Source: Prauserella isguenensis (lineage in GTDB: Bacteria > Actinomycetota > Actinomycetes > Mycobacteriales > Pseudonocardiaceae). Taken from it: a stretch of DNA of 64,000 nt. The DNA lies in contig NZ_JACHWU010000001.1 of assembly GCF_014191605.1 (NCBI RefSeq), positions 682,001-746,000 on the forward strand, in the 5' to 3' direction. The notes beneath the pieces are model-generated. The model was not told where the DNA came from and did not search any database. It saw only the letters and a list, made by a program, of their open reading frames with translations. A program made the translations under genes and the position numbers. This document shows, in pieces, positions 1 through 13,387 of this stretch; position 1 is the first letter of the stretch, and each line of letters starts with the position of its first letter.

Positions 1-53
1 ACGTAACTGATGCCCGCGACCTCACGGCGGTAGGCGGCGAGTTCATCGGTCAT
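1..53 (-). CDS. 5' end of an unidentified gene (partial)
   Basis: Reading leftwards from an ATG at 53-51, 17 complete codons are open to the window edge (protein begins MTDELAAYRREVAGISY). A good ribosome binding site (AAGGAG) sits about seven bases upstream of this ATG on the minus strand. The start overlaps the last 11 bases of the upstream minus-strand gene, which suggests translational coupling and one operon. Too little is visible to assign a family; only the start and the coupling are supported. Confidence 0.55.
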   Translation of the reverse strand, partial: MTDELAAYRREVAGISY

Positions 54-507
54 CGGAGGCTCCTTCCGTCTCGGTGGCGCTGAGATCGGACAGCACTCCC
101 GCGACCCCCAGCACCGCGTAGGCACCGGTCGCGGCGGTCAGGCCGACAGCGGCACCGCGGCGAACATCGCCGCGGACGATGTGGGCGAATCCATCGGCCG
201 TGTCACACAGGTCCACGAGCAGTCCCAGTCGGCGCCACCGACGTCGAGCCGAGCCGTCGGACAGCAGGTATCCCCAGCCCAGCGCGAGTGCCCGCGAGCC
301 GAATACCCTGATCAGATACATCAGCTCCGGGGTCGCGTCGACTCCGGCGACACGCGTGTTCACCCTCGGTGTCACCAGGGACAGCGTTCCCCAGGCCATC
401 CGTCCCACTGCGGCGACTCGGAACGCGGTATGGAGCACGTCGATACGGTGCGACGCGTCCCGTATCGGTGTGACGCGTGCTGGTGCGGTGTGTGGCGATG
501 CCGTCAT
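43..507 (-). CDS. small putative membrane protein, unknown function
   Basis: An open frame of about 154 codons from the ATG at 507; a GTG at 525 in the same frame is the alternative start and would add six residues. Neither start has a clear Shine-Dalgarno sequence. The protein has a hydrophobic stretch near residues 60-80 (around LGWGYLLS) and a second one near the C-terminus (around GAYAVLGVAGVL), so it is probably a small membrane protein. I do not recognise a named domain. It is divergent from the XRE/MmyB-type regulator at 595, with a palindrome in between, so it is a likely target of that regulator. It is coupled by overlap to the partial gene that follows. Confidence 0.6.
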   Translation of the reverse strand: MTASPHTAPARVTPIRDASHRIDVLHTAFRVAAVGRMAWGTLSLVTPRVNTRVAGVDATPELMYLIRVFGSRALALGWGYLLSDGSARRRWRRLGLLVDLCDTADGFAHIVRGDVRRGAAVGLTAATGAYAVLGVAGVLSDLSATETEGASDDR

Positions 508-541
508 GCCGACCGACAGTGGCACCCGGGCAGCGGCACGT

Positions 542-562
542 CGATTACCCCTTCGGTAATCG
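542..562. promoter_or_regulatory. palindromic operator between divergent genes
   Basis: A perfect inverted repeat, CGATTACC-CCTTC-GGTAATCG (8-bp arms, 5-bp spacer), lies between the divergent membrane-protein gene and the XRE-family regulator. Its position about 35 bases upstream of the regulator start and about 35-55 bases upstream of the other start is typical for an operator shared by a regulator and its divergent target. Binding is inferred. Confidence 0.55.
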
Positions 563-594
563 CCCCGCGCACCGGCGCGGTCTACCGTCGCCGT

Positions 595-1437
595 ATGACG
601 GTCGGCCCACTGCTCCGTGAATGGCGCTCACGCAGGAGACTCAGCCAACTCGAGCTGTCGACACGGCTCGGCGTGTCCGCACGGCACATCAGCTTCGTCG
701 AGACCGGCCGATCCGGCGCGAGCCGCGCGCTGCTGCTGCAATTCGCCGAGCACCTCGACGTGCCGCTACGCGCGCGCAACGAACTGCTGCTGGCCGCCGG
801 ATACGCACCCGCGTTCGGCGAGCACCGGCTCGACGACGGGGCGATGGAACCCGTGCGGCGGGCGATCGACACCGTCCTGACCGCACACGAACCCCACCCC
901 GCTCTCGCGGTGGACGACTGCTGGAACGTCGTCGCCGCCAACCGCGGCATCGCACTGCTCCTCGAGGACGTGGCGCCGGAACTGCTCACCGCGCCGCCGA
1001 ACGTCCTGCGACTGACATTGCATCCGGACGGGCTGGCACCACGTGTGAACAACCTGCCGGAGCTGCGGACCTCGCTGCTGCGCAAGGTCGACCGGCAGGC
1101 GACGCTCAGCGGTGACCCTCGACTGTCCGAACTGTACGAAGAGCTCGCGTCCTACAGCCACGAATCCCCCGACGGGGCTCCACCTGCGGACGACCGGGTG
1201 TTTCTCCCCGTCCGACTGCGCATGACGAGCGGCACGGAGCTACGACTGGTCACGACCGTCACGACATTCGGTACCCCGCTCGACACCACGGTCGCCGGGC
1301 TGTCCATGGAATCGTTCTTCCCCGCCGACGCCGAGACGGCCGAATTCCTGCGCCGCGACGCGGAAAACGGAACCACCCGGCTCGAACGACTCGCCGCGCG
1401 GCATCCACACCTGGTGCAGTACCTCGCGGGCGGCTGA
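595..1437 (+). CDS. XRE-family regulator with MmyB-like ligand-binding domain
   Basis: A 280-aa DNA-binding protein. Residues about 8-62 form a helix-turn-helix of the XRE/Cro type (LSQLELSTRLGVSARHISF, then ETGRSGASR). The rest resembles the MmyB-like ligand-binding domain seen in actinobacterial regulators, with the family's typical WNVVAANRG and NLLRLTLHP-like segments (here NVLRLTLHPDGLAPRVNN) and an RLVTTVTTFGTP element near the end. The ATG at 595 was chosen over in-frame upstream codons because the HTH begins directly after it and a TACCGT box at 581-586 would give a leaderless or near-leaderless message. Proteins of this type usually repress a neighbouring gene, commonly a dehydrogenase; here the neighbour is a small membrane protein. 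Confidence 0.9.
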   Translation: MTVGPLLREWRSRRRLSQLELSTRLGVSARHISFVETGRSGASRALLLQFAEHLDVPLRARNELLLAAGYAPAFGEHRLDDGAMEPVRRAIDTVLTAHEPHPALAVDDCWNVVAANRGIALLLEDVAPELLTAPPNVLRLTLHPDGLAPRVNNLPELRTSLLRKVDRQATLSGDPRLSELYEELASYSHESPDGAPPADDRVFLPVRLRMTSGTELRLVTTVTTFGTPLDTTVAGLSMESFFPADAETAEFLRRDAENGTTRLERLAARHPHLVQYLAGG

Positions 1438-1509
1438 CGAATTCGGCGCTGCCACGTGTCCCCATGTGGAGGTCGCCTGTGGACAGTTTGCACACTGTCA
1501 CGCACGACC

Positions 1510-1528
1510 GCATCGCTGATAACGATGA
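1510..1528 (+). repeat. 19-bp copy of the tRNA-Ile anticodon arm
   Basis: These 19 bases are identical to the anticodon stem-loop of the tRNA-Ile gene (its copy is at 2135-2153) but in the opposite orientation. A 19-bp chance match is very unlikely. The copy lies at the left edge of a decayed gene remnant, so it may mark an old recombination or integration event at the tRNA gene. No integrase is visible. Confidence 0.6.
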
Positions 1529-1561
1529 AGGCGAGCCGCGCCGTCGAACGATCGGTTCCGT

Positions 1562-1951
1562 GTGACGGACGCGCGACGCCGGACGTGGAGCCGCAAGTGA
1601 GGCCGCCCGCGCGGCACACACGGCCGCGAGCTCCGCGTACCTGCACCCGCTGCCGAAGGCGACCCAGGTCCGGCACGTCCTCGGCGCGGCGGCCCACGCG
1701 GCGCGGGCGTTCGAACCCGACGCGGGTGACGACGACTCGGGCGCCGTCAGCTCGGGTGAAGTCAGCTCGGGTGAGGGTGGCGGTGGCGGCACGGACATCC
1801 GGCCGAGCGGCTCGATCACGCGTGCCGGTTGGCGACGCCAGTCGTGGTCGACGTGCTCCGGCGCTACCCCGAGGCTCCGGCCGGCGATGCCCGTCCGGGC
1901 GTGCTGCTCCTCGCTCTCGACGCCGCGTTGCGCGACCGCCGCGTTGCGTAA
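1562..1951 (+). pseudogene. remnant of an Imm-5-like putative immunity protein
   Basis: Pieces of one protein family are readable in different frames. The frame through 1599 gives AARAAHTAASSAYLHPLPKA and TQVRHVLGAAAHAARAFE, characteristic of the actinobacterial 'putative immunity protein' (Imm-5-like) family. After a shift near 1829 another frame gives LATPVVVDVLRRYPEAP and LLLALDAALRDRRVA followed by TAA at 1949-1951, which is the family's usual C-terminus. Upstream, VTDARRRTWSRK ends at an in-frame TGA, so there is at least one further disruption. The N-terminal half is missing and a short direct duplication (near 1739-1775) lies in the middle. No toxin gene is adjacent. The decay is seen directly; the family is from recall. 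Confidence 0.6.
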
Positions 1952-1966
1952 CCGGGCCTGACCGTC

Positions 1967-2050
1967 CCGCGAACCCGCAACACGGCCCCCGGAATCTGCA
2001 ACACAGCCCCCGGAAACGACAACACGAGCCCCGGAAACTGCAACACGGCG
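1967..2050. repeat. tandem array, four units, exact 21-bp period
   Basis: Four consecutive 21-bp units starting at 1967, 1988, 2009 and 2030 share the pattern CCCGGAAnCTGCAACACGGCC. The same unit in reverse orientation forms the array at 43519-43602, so this is a dispersed family. The units have no spacers and are shorter than CRISPR repeats. 21 bp is two helical turns. Confidence 0.75.
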
Positions 2051-2060
2051 TCTGGGTACG

Positions 2061-2098
2061 AAAAAGGCGCCTCCCGCGTAGTGCAGGAGGCGCCTTCT
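2061..2098 (-). terminator. Rho-independent terminator after tRNA-Ile
   Basis: An 11-bp perfect stem (AAGGCGCCTCC at 2064-2074 and its complement at 2086-2096, loop of 11) is followed on the minus strand by a run of T (complement of the five A at 2061-2065). It lies directly downstream of the minus-strand tRNA gene. Confidence 0.8.
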
Positions 2099-2105
2099 CT
2101 ACGGG

Positions 2106-2179
2106 TGGGCCCAGGAGGACTTGAACCTCCGACCTCATCGTTATCAGCGATGCGCTCTAACCGCCTGAGCTATGGGCCC
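2106..2179 (-). tRNA. tRNA-Ile (anticodon GAU)
   Basis: The reverse complement folds as a canonical 74-nt tRNA: acceptor stem GGGCCCA paired with TGGGCCC, D arm GCTC...GAGC, anticodon stem CATCG/CGATG with loop CTGATAA (anticodon GAT), and a T arm with GGTTCAAGTCC. The 3' CCA is not encoded (bases 2103-2105 read CCC on the transcript strand). Position downstream of gyrA and the DUF3566 gene matches other actinobacteria, where a tRNA-Ala usually follows; none is seen here. Confidence 0.97.
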
Positions 2180-2230
2180 GTGCAGCGATGAAAACTCTAC
2201 CTCACCGCCACTGTCGAGGTTGACACGGGG

Positions 2231-3013
2231 TCACTCCCGCTCGGAGAGGGTCACCTCCAGGCCACCCGCCAGATCGGCGGACACGTTGTAGATGAACGCG
2301 CTGACCGTGGTCAGGGCCGAGATCAGCACGATATTGATCGCACCGACGATGGCGGCGATGCCGAACACCCGGGGTGCGGTGATGAACGGGTCCCCGACAC
2401 CCTCGCTCGCCTCGCCCTGCACCAGCGACGTGTACGTGCCGTTGATCTGGTCCCACACGCCCATGCCTTCGAGGACGGTGTACAGCACACCGACCGCGAC
2501 CAGCCAGATGAAGAACAACGCCACGCCCAGCACGAGCGACAGCTTGAGCACCGACCACGGGTCGAACCGCTTGACCTGCAGGCTCGCCCGCCGCGGACCA
2601 CGGCCAGGCCTGCGCAGCGCACTGACCGGGGTCGACCGCTTGCCACCGTCACCGGAGGCCGCGCCCGCGCCGCTCGCCGTGCCGACGCCCTCGGGCGAGG
2701 CGAGCTGGTCGTCACCCTCGGGTCCGCGGCCGCCGAACAGCCGGTTCGCCGCCGTTCCGCTGACGACCTGGGTGTCGGCGTTGCTGCCCCCGTAGTCGGC
2801 ACCGGCCGAACCGGTCGCGGCGTACTGCTGCGTCGGCTGGTACGACGCTTCGTCGGCGGGCAGCTCGCCCGACGACCAGCGTTCCCCGAAGCCGTCGGAC
2901 TCGGAGTCCGACACGGCGTCGACATCCTTCGCGACACGCTGCCACGGCGGTGCGACCTCGTCCTCGGCAGCCGTGTCGGCGCCGCGCTTGTCGGTGTTGT
3001 CGGGTGGTGTCAC
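2231..3013 (-). CDS. DUF3566 transmembrane protein downstream of gyrA
   Basis: A 260-aa membrane protein that begins with GTG. Residues 1-145 are low-complexity, charged and Gly/Ser-rich; residues about 150-255 match the DUF3566 family, with VKRFDPWSVLKLSLVLG at the start, a first membrane helix (ALFFIWLVAVGVLYTVL), an extracytoplasmic loop, and a second helix (VFGIAAIVGAINIVLISALT) ending in FIYNVSADLAGGLEVTL. It is the last protein gene of the gyrB-gyrA group (44-base gap to gyrA), as in mycobacteria and other actinobacteria where a DUF3566 protein follows gyrA. The function is unknown; synteny only says it is co-expressed with gyrase. Confidence 0.9.
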   Translation of the reverse strand: MTPPDNTDKRGADTAAEDEVAPPWQRVAKDVDAVSDSESDGFGERWSSGELPADEASYQPTQQYAATGSAGADYGGSNADTQVVSGTAANRLFGGRGPEGDDQLASPEGVGTASGAGAASGDGGKRSTPVSALRRPGRGPRRASLQVKRFDPWSVLKLSLVLGVALFFIWLVAVGVLYTVLEGMGVWDQINGTYTSLVQGEASEGVGDPFITAPRVFGIAAIVGAINIVLISALTTVSAFIYNVSADLAGGLEVTLSERE

Positions 3014-3057
3014 AACCGGTCAGTCCCTCGTCCGCACTCGCGTCTCGTGCCTACCGC

Positions 3058-5760
<2,703 letters not shown>

Positions 5761-5824
5761 GGCTGGTTGTTCCTTTCAGGCCTGATCCGGGTGGCTCGCG
5801 GGTGGGTGGTGCGGGCTCCGCGGA

Positions 5825-7804
<1,980 letters not shown>

Positions 7805-8071
7805 TCACCATCGCCACACGCGCACGCGCGCGGGAAATCTGGGGCGCGGACACCTTGTCGGCTCACCGTCTCGCACGCGCTTACACGGGGTTTCCCGCGC
7901 GCCGATCCGGCCCACCTGTCCTAGTTTACTTGGCCAGTCTCGCTCACATGCATCAAGGACACGTCTGATTTCGCCAGAGAGCGACGATCTCGACCCTGAT
8001 CGAGTCCCGGGGCTGACCCGATCGGCGACGTCGCGTGTCGGAGAAATCGGACGCCCACTCCTCGGTAGGGG

Positions 8072-8980
8072 TCAGCCGTACGTGTCACGGGGACCCCTGC
8101 CGGACACGTGTCGCGGTCCCTTCCGCCAGCTCGGAGCAGCCGGACCCTGAATCTTCATGCGCTTGACGACGCCGTGTCCCACACCGGAGGCGATCTTCGC
8201 CAGCAGCTGCCGCTGCAGCAACCGGAGCTGCGTGGCCCACGCGGTGGACGAAGCCCTGACCACCAGTTCTCCGTCGGTGAGGCTCACCGGCTGGGCGTGT
8301 TCAGCGACGTCTTCACCCACGAGGGTGGCCCACCTGCCGAAGACGTGACCGCCCGCGAGCCGGTCGCTCCAGCCGAACTGGGTCGCCATGCGGGCGGCGA
8401 TCCGGCCAAGGCTCTGCGGGTCGCGCTCGTCGGCGCCCGCGCCCGACCAGCGGCGCCTGCGCGGGTTCTGCGACGTCTGCCCCTGTTTTCCCGGGGGCCG
8501 CGAACCCGGCTGCCGCCTGCCCGGTTCGTGACCCCGGTTCTTCGCGCGGTCCTGCGCGGCCTTCAACACCGAATGCGCCAGGTCACGGCCGCTTTCCGCC
8601 GTGTCGGACGGTCCCGGAGTTCCCGCGTCCCCGGACTGCTCGGTGCCGGTCGCGGAGTGTGCACCACCTGTGGACGGAACGCGACCGCGGTCGCCGTCGT
8701 GCGAGTCGCCGCCGATTGCGGTAGGCGACCCCGCGTCCGCGACTGCTCCGGTCGGTGCGGTACGGTCACGCTCCGTCGCTCGATCGGGCCTCTCGCGCCC
8801 GGCCCCCCCCTCGCGGGGAGTATTGACGTGATGATCATGGTCTGCAGTTACCCAGTGCGATAACAAATCCAGGGTGTTATCCACACTGTCCACAGACTTA
8901 TCCCCAGTTTGGCGACGTTTAGCTGTGCCCGCGGTCACGCCGCGTCGCTGATTTCCCGTATTGCGGGTGCCGTCAGTCAC
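8072..8980 (-). CDS. dciA: DUF721/DciA-family protein, putative helicase-loading factor
   Basis: A 302-aa protein whose C-terminal third (about residues 190-290) is the DUF721/DciA domain ([20 protein letters not shown], then [20 protein letters not shown]). DciA is the ancestral replicative-helicase partner in bacteria lacking DnaC/DnaI. The N-terminal 185 residues are charged and low-complexity. The GTG start at 8980 overlaps the recF stop (GTGACTGA), so translation is probably coupled to recF. The first 35 codons contain a cluster of DnaA boxes. Assignment to the family is firm; the biochemical role is by homology. Confidence 0.88.
   Translation of the reverse strand: MTDGTRNTGNQRRGVTAGTAKRRQTGDKSVDSVDNTLDLLSHWVTADHDHHVNTPREGGAGRERPDRATERDRTAPTGAVADAGSPTAIGGDSHDGDRGRVPSTGGAHSATGTEQSGDAGTPGPSDTAESGRDLAHSVLKAAQDRAKNRGHEPGRRQPGSRPPGKQGQTSQNPRRRRWSGAGADERDPQSLGRIAARMATQFGWSDRLAGGHVFGRWATLVGEDVAEHAQPVSLTDGELVVRASSTAWATQLRLLQRQLLAKIASGVGHGVVKRMKIQGPAAPSWRKGPRHVSGRGPRDTYG
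8877..8906 (+). promoter_or_regulatory. three DnaA boxes inside the 5' end of dciA
   Basis: Within 30 bases there are TTATCCACA (8877-8885, perfect consensus), CTGTCCACA (8886-8894, one mismatch) and TTATCCCCA (8898-8906, one mismatch), all in the same orientation and inside the dciA coding region 75-105 bases after its start. DnaA binding is inferred. Confidence 0.55.
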
Positions 8981-10124
8981 GTGTTACCTCACCCTCCGCG
9001 ACCGCAAAGCGGACGCCGGTCAGCTCGGCCGGCACGTCTTCATCCACAGCGGCCGTCACGAGCACCTGCTCCGCACCCAGAGCGACCTCCGCCAGTCGCG
9101 CCCGCCGTCGCTTGTCCAACTCGGCGAACACGTCGTCGAGCATCAGCACCGGCTCACCCCCTGCCTCGCCGCGCAACAACTCGTACGAACCGAGCCGCAG
9201 CGCCAACGCGAACGACCACGACTCGCCGTGGCTCGCATACCCCTTCGCCGGGGTGTCCCCGAGCACCAGGTCCAGCTCGTCGCGGTGCGGTCCGACCAGG
9301 CTTACCCCACGTTCCAGCTCCGCTGCGCGCGACTCGCCGAGCGCCACTCGCAGCACCTCCGCGAGCCGCTCCGGGTCGGCCCGCTCACCACCGGGTTCGC
9401 CGTAGCCCTCCGGCAACGCCTCACCCAGGCTCGACCGGTACGCGATGCGGGCGGGCCGCGAATCCGGCGCCACCCCCGCATACGCCTCGCCGGTGTGCGG
9501 CGCGAGATCCGCCACCAGGTTCAACCTCGCCGCCAACAGCTGCGCCCCGGCCTTCGCCAGGTGGTCGTCCCACACGTCCAACGTCGACGCCGCGTACGGA
9601 TCGTCGCCGCGTTTCTTCCCCGCCGACTTCAACAGGGCGTTGCGCTGCTTGAGCACCTTGTCGTAGTCGGAACGCACCCCCGCGTACCGCGGGGCACGCT
9701 GCACCAGCAGTTCGTCGAGGAACTTGCGGCGTTCACCGGGGTCACCGCGCACCAGCGCCAGGTCCTCCGGGGAGAACAGCACCGTGCGCAGGATCCCCAG
9801 TACGTCCCGCGGCCTGCCGACGGCACCCCGGTTCACCCTCGCCCGGTTGGCCCGCCCCGCCGCGATCTCCAGCTCGACCGTCAGCTCGCGGTCCTCGTTG
9901 ACGACCGCGGTCCGCACCAACGCGCGTTCACACCCCTGGCGCACCAGGGGCGCGTCGGTCGCGACCCGGTGCGAGGAGAGCGTGGCAACGTAACCGATCG
10001 CCTCGAGGAGGTTCGTCTTCCCGCGGCCGTTCTGCCCCACCAACACGGTCGGGCCCGGCTCGAGCGGCACGTCGACGTGGTCCCACGAGCGGAAATCGGT
10101 CACCTGCAGGTGACGGATGTACAC
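8973..10124 (-). CDS. recF: DNA replication and repair protein RecF
   Basis: An SMC-like ATPase that helps load RecA at gapped DNA, 383 aa, GTG start (protein [14 protein letters not shown]). The Walker A motif is [16 protein letters not shown] (residues about 29-44), the region [23 protein letters not shown] is split by the usual coiled-coil-like middle, and the C-terminus has the ABC signature and Walker [16 protein letters not shown]. The gene is 21 bases downstream of gnd and overlaps dciA by eight bases, in the standard dnaN-gnd-recF-dciA order of Pseudonocardiales and mycobacteria. Confidence 0.97.
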   Translation of the reverse strand: MYIRHLQVTDFRSWDHVDVPLEPGPTVLVGQNGRGKTNLLEAIGYVATLSSHRVATDAPLVRQGCERALVRTAVVNEDRELTVELEIAAGRANRARVNRGAVGRPRDVLGILRTVLFSPEDLALVRGDPGERRKFLDELLVQRAPRYAGVRSDYDKVLKQRNALLKSAGKKRGDDPYAASTLDVWDDHLAKAGAQLLAARLNLVADLAPHTGEAYAGVAPDSRPARIAYRSSLGEALPEGYGEPGGERADPERLAEVLRVALGESRAAELERGVSLVGPHRDELDLVLGDTPAKGYASHGESWSFALALRLGSYELLRGEAGGEPVLMLDDVFAELDKRRRARLAEVALGAEQVLVTAAVDEDVPAELTGVRFAVAEGEVTRD

Positions 10125-10145
10125 GTCGTTATCCGGCTGCCTTCG

Positions 10146-11036
10146 TCACTCGCCGGCCCTCTTCACGCTGTGCCCGCCGAACTGGTTGCGCAGCGCCGCC
10201 ACGGCACGCATCGCCGACGAGTCCTCCTGCCGCGAGGCGAACCGCGCGAACAGAGCCGCCGAGATGACCGGAGCGGGCACCGAGTTGTTGATCGCCTCCT
10301 CGAGCGTCCACCGGCCCTCTCCCGAGTCCTCGACGTAGCCTTCGAGCTCGCCCAGCTGCGGGTCCTCCTCGACGGCACGGATCAGCAGGTCCAGCAACCA
10401 CGAGCGGACGACCGTGCCGCGCTGCCAGGCCTTGATCACGCCAGGCACGTTGTCGACGACGTCCGAGGCCTCGAGCAGTTCGAAGCCCTCGGCGTAGGCC
10501 TGCATCAGGCCGTACTCGATGCCGTTGTGCACCATCTTCGCGTAGTGACCGGCTCCGACGCCGCCAGCGTGGGCGAAGCCCTCGTCCCGCGGTCCCTCCG
10601 GACGCAGCGCGTCGAAGATCGGCATCGCACGCTCGATGTCCGACTCGTCGCCGCCCGCCATGAGGCCGTAACCGTTGTCCTTGCCCCACACGCCACCGGA
10701 GACACCGACGTCGACGTACTTCACGCCCTGCTCGGCCAGCACGGCCGCGTTGTGACTGTCGTCGGTGAACCGCGAGTTGCCACCATCGATGACCAGATCG
10801 CCACTCGCCATCAGGCCACCGAGCTCCGCGACCGTCACCTTGGTCGGCTCGCCCGAGGGCACCATCACCCACACGATGCGCGGCTCGTCGAGCGCCTTGA
10901 CCAGGTCCGCGAGCGACGAGACGTCACTGACCTCCGGATTCCGGTCGAAGCCGACCACCTCGTGCCCGGCGGCGCGTAGCCGCTCGCGCATGTTGAAACC
11001 CATCTTCCCGAGGCCGACCAGTCCGAGCTGCACCAT
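10146..11036 (-). CDS. gnd: 6-phosphogluconate dehydrogenase, short NAD-type
   Basis: Oxidative decarboxylation of 6-phosphogluconate in the pentose phosphate pathway. The 296-aa length is that of the short Gnd subfamily, not the about 470-aa classical enzyme. The N-terminal dinucleotide fold begins GLVGLGKMGFNM; FDRNPE at the end of the second strand has Asp/Arg in the position that often decides cofactor choice. The substrate-binding VGVSGGVWG and the catalytic-lysine motif AGHYAKMVHNGIEYGLMQAY are present. It lies between dnaN and recF as in most actinobacteria; no functional link to replication is known. A 63-base gap separates it from dnaN. Confidence 0.96.
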   Translation of the reverse strand: MVQLGLVGLGKMGFNMRERLRAAGHEVVGFDRNPEVSDVSSLADLVKALDEPRIVWVMVPSGEPTKVTVAELGGLMASGDLVIDGGNSRFTDDSHNAAVLAEQGVKYVDVGVSGGVWGKDNGYGLMAGGDESDIERAMPIFDALRPEGPRDEGFAHAGGVGAGHYAKMVHNGIEYGLMQAYAEGFELLEASDVVDNVPGVIKAWQRGTVVRSWLLDLLIRAVEEDPQLGELEGYVEDSGEGRWTLEEAINNSVPAPVISAALFARFASRQEDSSAMRAVAALRNQFGGHSVKRAGE

Positions 11037-11099
11037 CGAAATGCTTTCCCTTGGTTGTCGCGTGTGCTTGCTGCTGGCTGACGTGTCTGCAGGGTGGAC

Positions 11100-12233
11100 T
11101 CAGCCGGGCAGGCGCACAGGCATGAGCAGGTACAGGTAACCGGGCACCACGTCGCCGTTCTCGTCGGCCGGCTTGATCAGAGCGGGCCGGTTGGGCGTGG
11201 TGAACGTCAGCTCCGCACGGTCCGCGTGCAAGGCGGCGAGCCCGTCGGCGAGGTAGCCCGGGTTGAACGCGATCGCCACCGGCTCGCCCTCGAAGTCGAC
11301 GGGCAGCTCCTCCTCGGCGCTTCCCTCGTCGTCGCCACCCGCCGACAGCCGCAGCGAGCCGTCACCGAACTCCAGTCGTACCTGCGTACCCCGCTCCGCG
11401 ACGAGCGACACCCGCTTGATCGCCTCGGTCAACGTCGACACGTCGATGACGGCGCGGCAGCTGTGCTCGCTCGGCAGCAGCTGGCGGTAGGGCGGGAACT
11501 CGGCGTCGAGCAGCCGGGTGGTCGTGTACTTCCCGGACCCGGTCAGGCCGAGCAGTCCGTCACCGCTGGCGAGCCCGACCTGGACCGTCGACCCGCTCGT
11601 GCCCAGCGACTTCGCCGCGTCGGCGAGCGTGCGTGCGGGCACGAGCACGGAGGCGTCACCCAGCTCCTGCGCGGGCGACCAGTTGAACTCCTTCATCGCC
11701 AACCGGAAACGGTCCGTGGCGACGAGCGTGAGGTTCTCACCGGAGATCTCGACGCGCATACCGGTGAGCATCGGGAGCGTGTCGTCCTTGCCCGCGGCGA
11801 CGGCGACCTGGGCCACCGCCTGCGCGAACGCCTCACCCGCGACCTCGCCCGCGAGATCGGGCTGGGCAGGCAGCTGGGGATAGTCCTCGACCGGCATCGT
11901 CGGCAGGGAGAACCGAGCGCTGCCACAGGTGATCGACGCGCGCGCCCCGTCGACGGCGATCTCCACCGGCTGGGCGGGCAGCGCCTTGGTGATGTCGGCG
12001 AGCAGCCGGCCGGACACCAGGGTGCGCCCACCGTCGGCGATCGTCGCGGGGACGCCGACCGTCGCGGACACCTCGTAATCGAAACCGGACACCGTCAGCG
12101 CATCCGACTCACCGTCACCACCGGCGTCCAGCAGGACTCCGCCCAGCACCGGTACCGGCGGCCGGGACGGGAGGCTGCGTGCCACCCAGGCGACGGCGTC
12201 AGCGAGGCCATCACGCTCGACGCGGATCTTCAT
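11100..12233 (-). CDS. dnaN: DNA polymerase III sliding clamp (beta subunit)
   Basis: The ring-shaped processivity clamp, 377 aa, three repeated clamp domains. The start at 12233 ([14 protein letters not shown]) was chosen because AAAGGA lies eight bases upstream and the first clamp strand begins there; a nearby ATG at 12242 would overlap that ribosome binding site, and a longer frame upstream has no homology. Typical elements are [37 protein letters not shown] and a C-terminal [14 protein letters not shown] that ends the third domain. It is the first gene left of oriC. Confidence 0.98.
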   Translation of the reverse strand: MKIRVERDGLADAVAWVARSLPSRPPVPVLGGVLLDAGGDGESDALTVSGFDYEVSATVGVPATIADGGRTLVSGRLLADITKALPAQPVEIAVDGARASITCGSARFSLPTMPVEDYPQLPAQPDLAGEVAGEAFAQAVAQVAVAAGKDDTLPMLTGMRVEISGENLTLVATDRFRLAMKEFNWSPAQELGDASVLVPARTLADAAKSLGTSGSTVQVGLASGDGLLGLTGSGKYTTTRLLDAEFPPYRQLLPSEHSCRAVIDVSTLTEAIKRVSLVAERGTQVRLEFGDGSLRLSAGGDDEGSAEEELPVDFEGEPVAIAFNPGYLADGLAALHADRAELTFTTPNRPALIKPADENGDVVPGYLYLLMPVRLPG

Positions 12234-12535
12234 GGCGCCCATCCTTTCGACGGCCCGAGCCGCCGTAGCTCGAAAGACGACAAACGACCACCTGCCGGTT
12301 CCCCTCGTGGTTCGAGGCGAGCCCGGACCGTGGCTGTAGCGGGCCCGCCAACGTACAGCGTGTCGACATGTCGATGCATCTGCGCTCCGGACCTGACACG
12401 GGCCGGAGCCGACCGACATGGAGACCCGCTGCTCGAGCGGACCGGATGTGTGGGTCTCCACGGTAGAGCCTGGGACCGCCGCGGGTCATATCGGGCCACG
12501 GGCTCGTCAGGGGTTCGTCCCCATCTTCAGGCGGC

Positions 12536-13070
12536 CTTCTCTTTTTCTTTTGTTCTTCTAAGAGAGATCTTTTGTCCAGCCGTAGTAGTAAGCGTTGTGA
12601 GTTGTGTGGATGCAGCTCGTTCGCCCAGGTCGGCAGGCGTGGCGCCGTGTGGAGGACAGGGTGCGGCAACCGGTGGACCGATCGGAGGCCGATGTGGGTG
12701 GTTTGAACCGTCCTCAGGCGGCCCGTAGTTGTCCCCATGGTTGTCCCCAGTTGTGGGGACGGTTGTGCCCAAGGCCTGTGAGCGACCGGCGTGAGACAGA
12801 TCGCCCGCAGGGGTGACGGATTTCTTGGCACACAAGGATTTCCACACAGTGGGGATGTTTTCCCAGTTCATTCGTGCACAGGTGCGGCGCGCGCCGGACC
12901 GTTGACGTGCACCGTTGCGGTCAGGGCGTCGGTGGACATCCTGCGGACAGGGTGCGGACAACCCTGTGGATGCTGTGGACCTCCGGTGGACAACCCGGCC
13001 GGAGGTCGGGAATGAGCGGGTTTCGCGCCGTGATGAGGAAACCGACGAAGGTTGCGTGTTCACAGTGGAC
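12536..13070. other. chromosomal replication origin (oriC)
   Basis: The intergenic region between dnaN and dnaA. An AT-rich, pyrimidine-rich tract at 12537-12600 is a candidate unwinding element. DnaA-box-like 9-mers follow: TTGTCCCCA at 12729-12737 and 12741-12749, TGCGGACAA at 12953-12961 and GGTGGACAA at 12985-12993 (one mismatch each to TTGTCCACA or its complement), plus weaker TGTGGATGC (12605), ATTTCCACA (12838), GGTGGACAT (12931), TGCGGACAG (12942) and TGTGGACCT (12974). No perfect box is present in the cluster. Position and box cluster match Streptomyces and Mycobacterium origins. The stretch 12240-12535, upstream of dnaN, presumably carries the dnaN promoter; nothing else was recognised there. 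Confidence 0.85.
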
Positions 13071-13118
13071 GGACCCGTCGAACGGTCGCCGTGACGGTGT
13101 GGGAGTCCACTTCGCGAG

Positions 13119-13181
13119 CCGGTTCGAAGTCGTTTCCGGCCGGTTCGACGGCGGTTCTGGCCGGTTCGAAGGCGAGGAGCC
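13119..13181. repeat. three tandem 21-bp units beside oriC
   Basis: Units starting at 13119, 13140 and 13161 share CCGGTTCGAnG followed by a diverged half. The period is exactly 21 bp, the same as the arrays at 1967 and 43519, although the sequence is different. The region 13071-13494 between oriC and dnaA has no gene that I can support. Confidence 0.6.
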
Positions 13182-13387
13182 CGCCGTTCGGTGACGGTTG
13201 CGAGGCCGAGCTGGGCGGCCGAGTGGACGCCGATCGGTGCGCGCCACCACGCGATCGGGTGGCCGACCCGCCGTGTGTGATGCCCTCCCCTGCGGACGGG
13301 ACGCGGAGCCGGCCTCGGTCGGGACGTGGACCGGCGCGGCTCACGGGGCCGTTCGGCGCCGCGCCGGTGGTCTGATCCCGTGCGTAT

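Noticed and set aside
1967-2050. Possible CRISPR array at the 21-bp repeats
   Set aside because: No unique spacers, unit length only 21 bp and no cas genes in the window.
1438-2105. Integrated mobile element at tRNA-Ile
   Set aside because: No integrase, no direct repeats and only decayed sequence; kept only as an anomaly with the inverted tRNA fragment.
12240-12461. Extending dnaN to a start near 12461
   Set aside because: The upstream 76 codons have no homology and the conserved clamp start MKIRVERDG has its own ribosome binding site.
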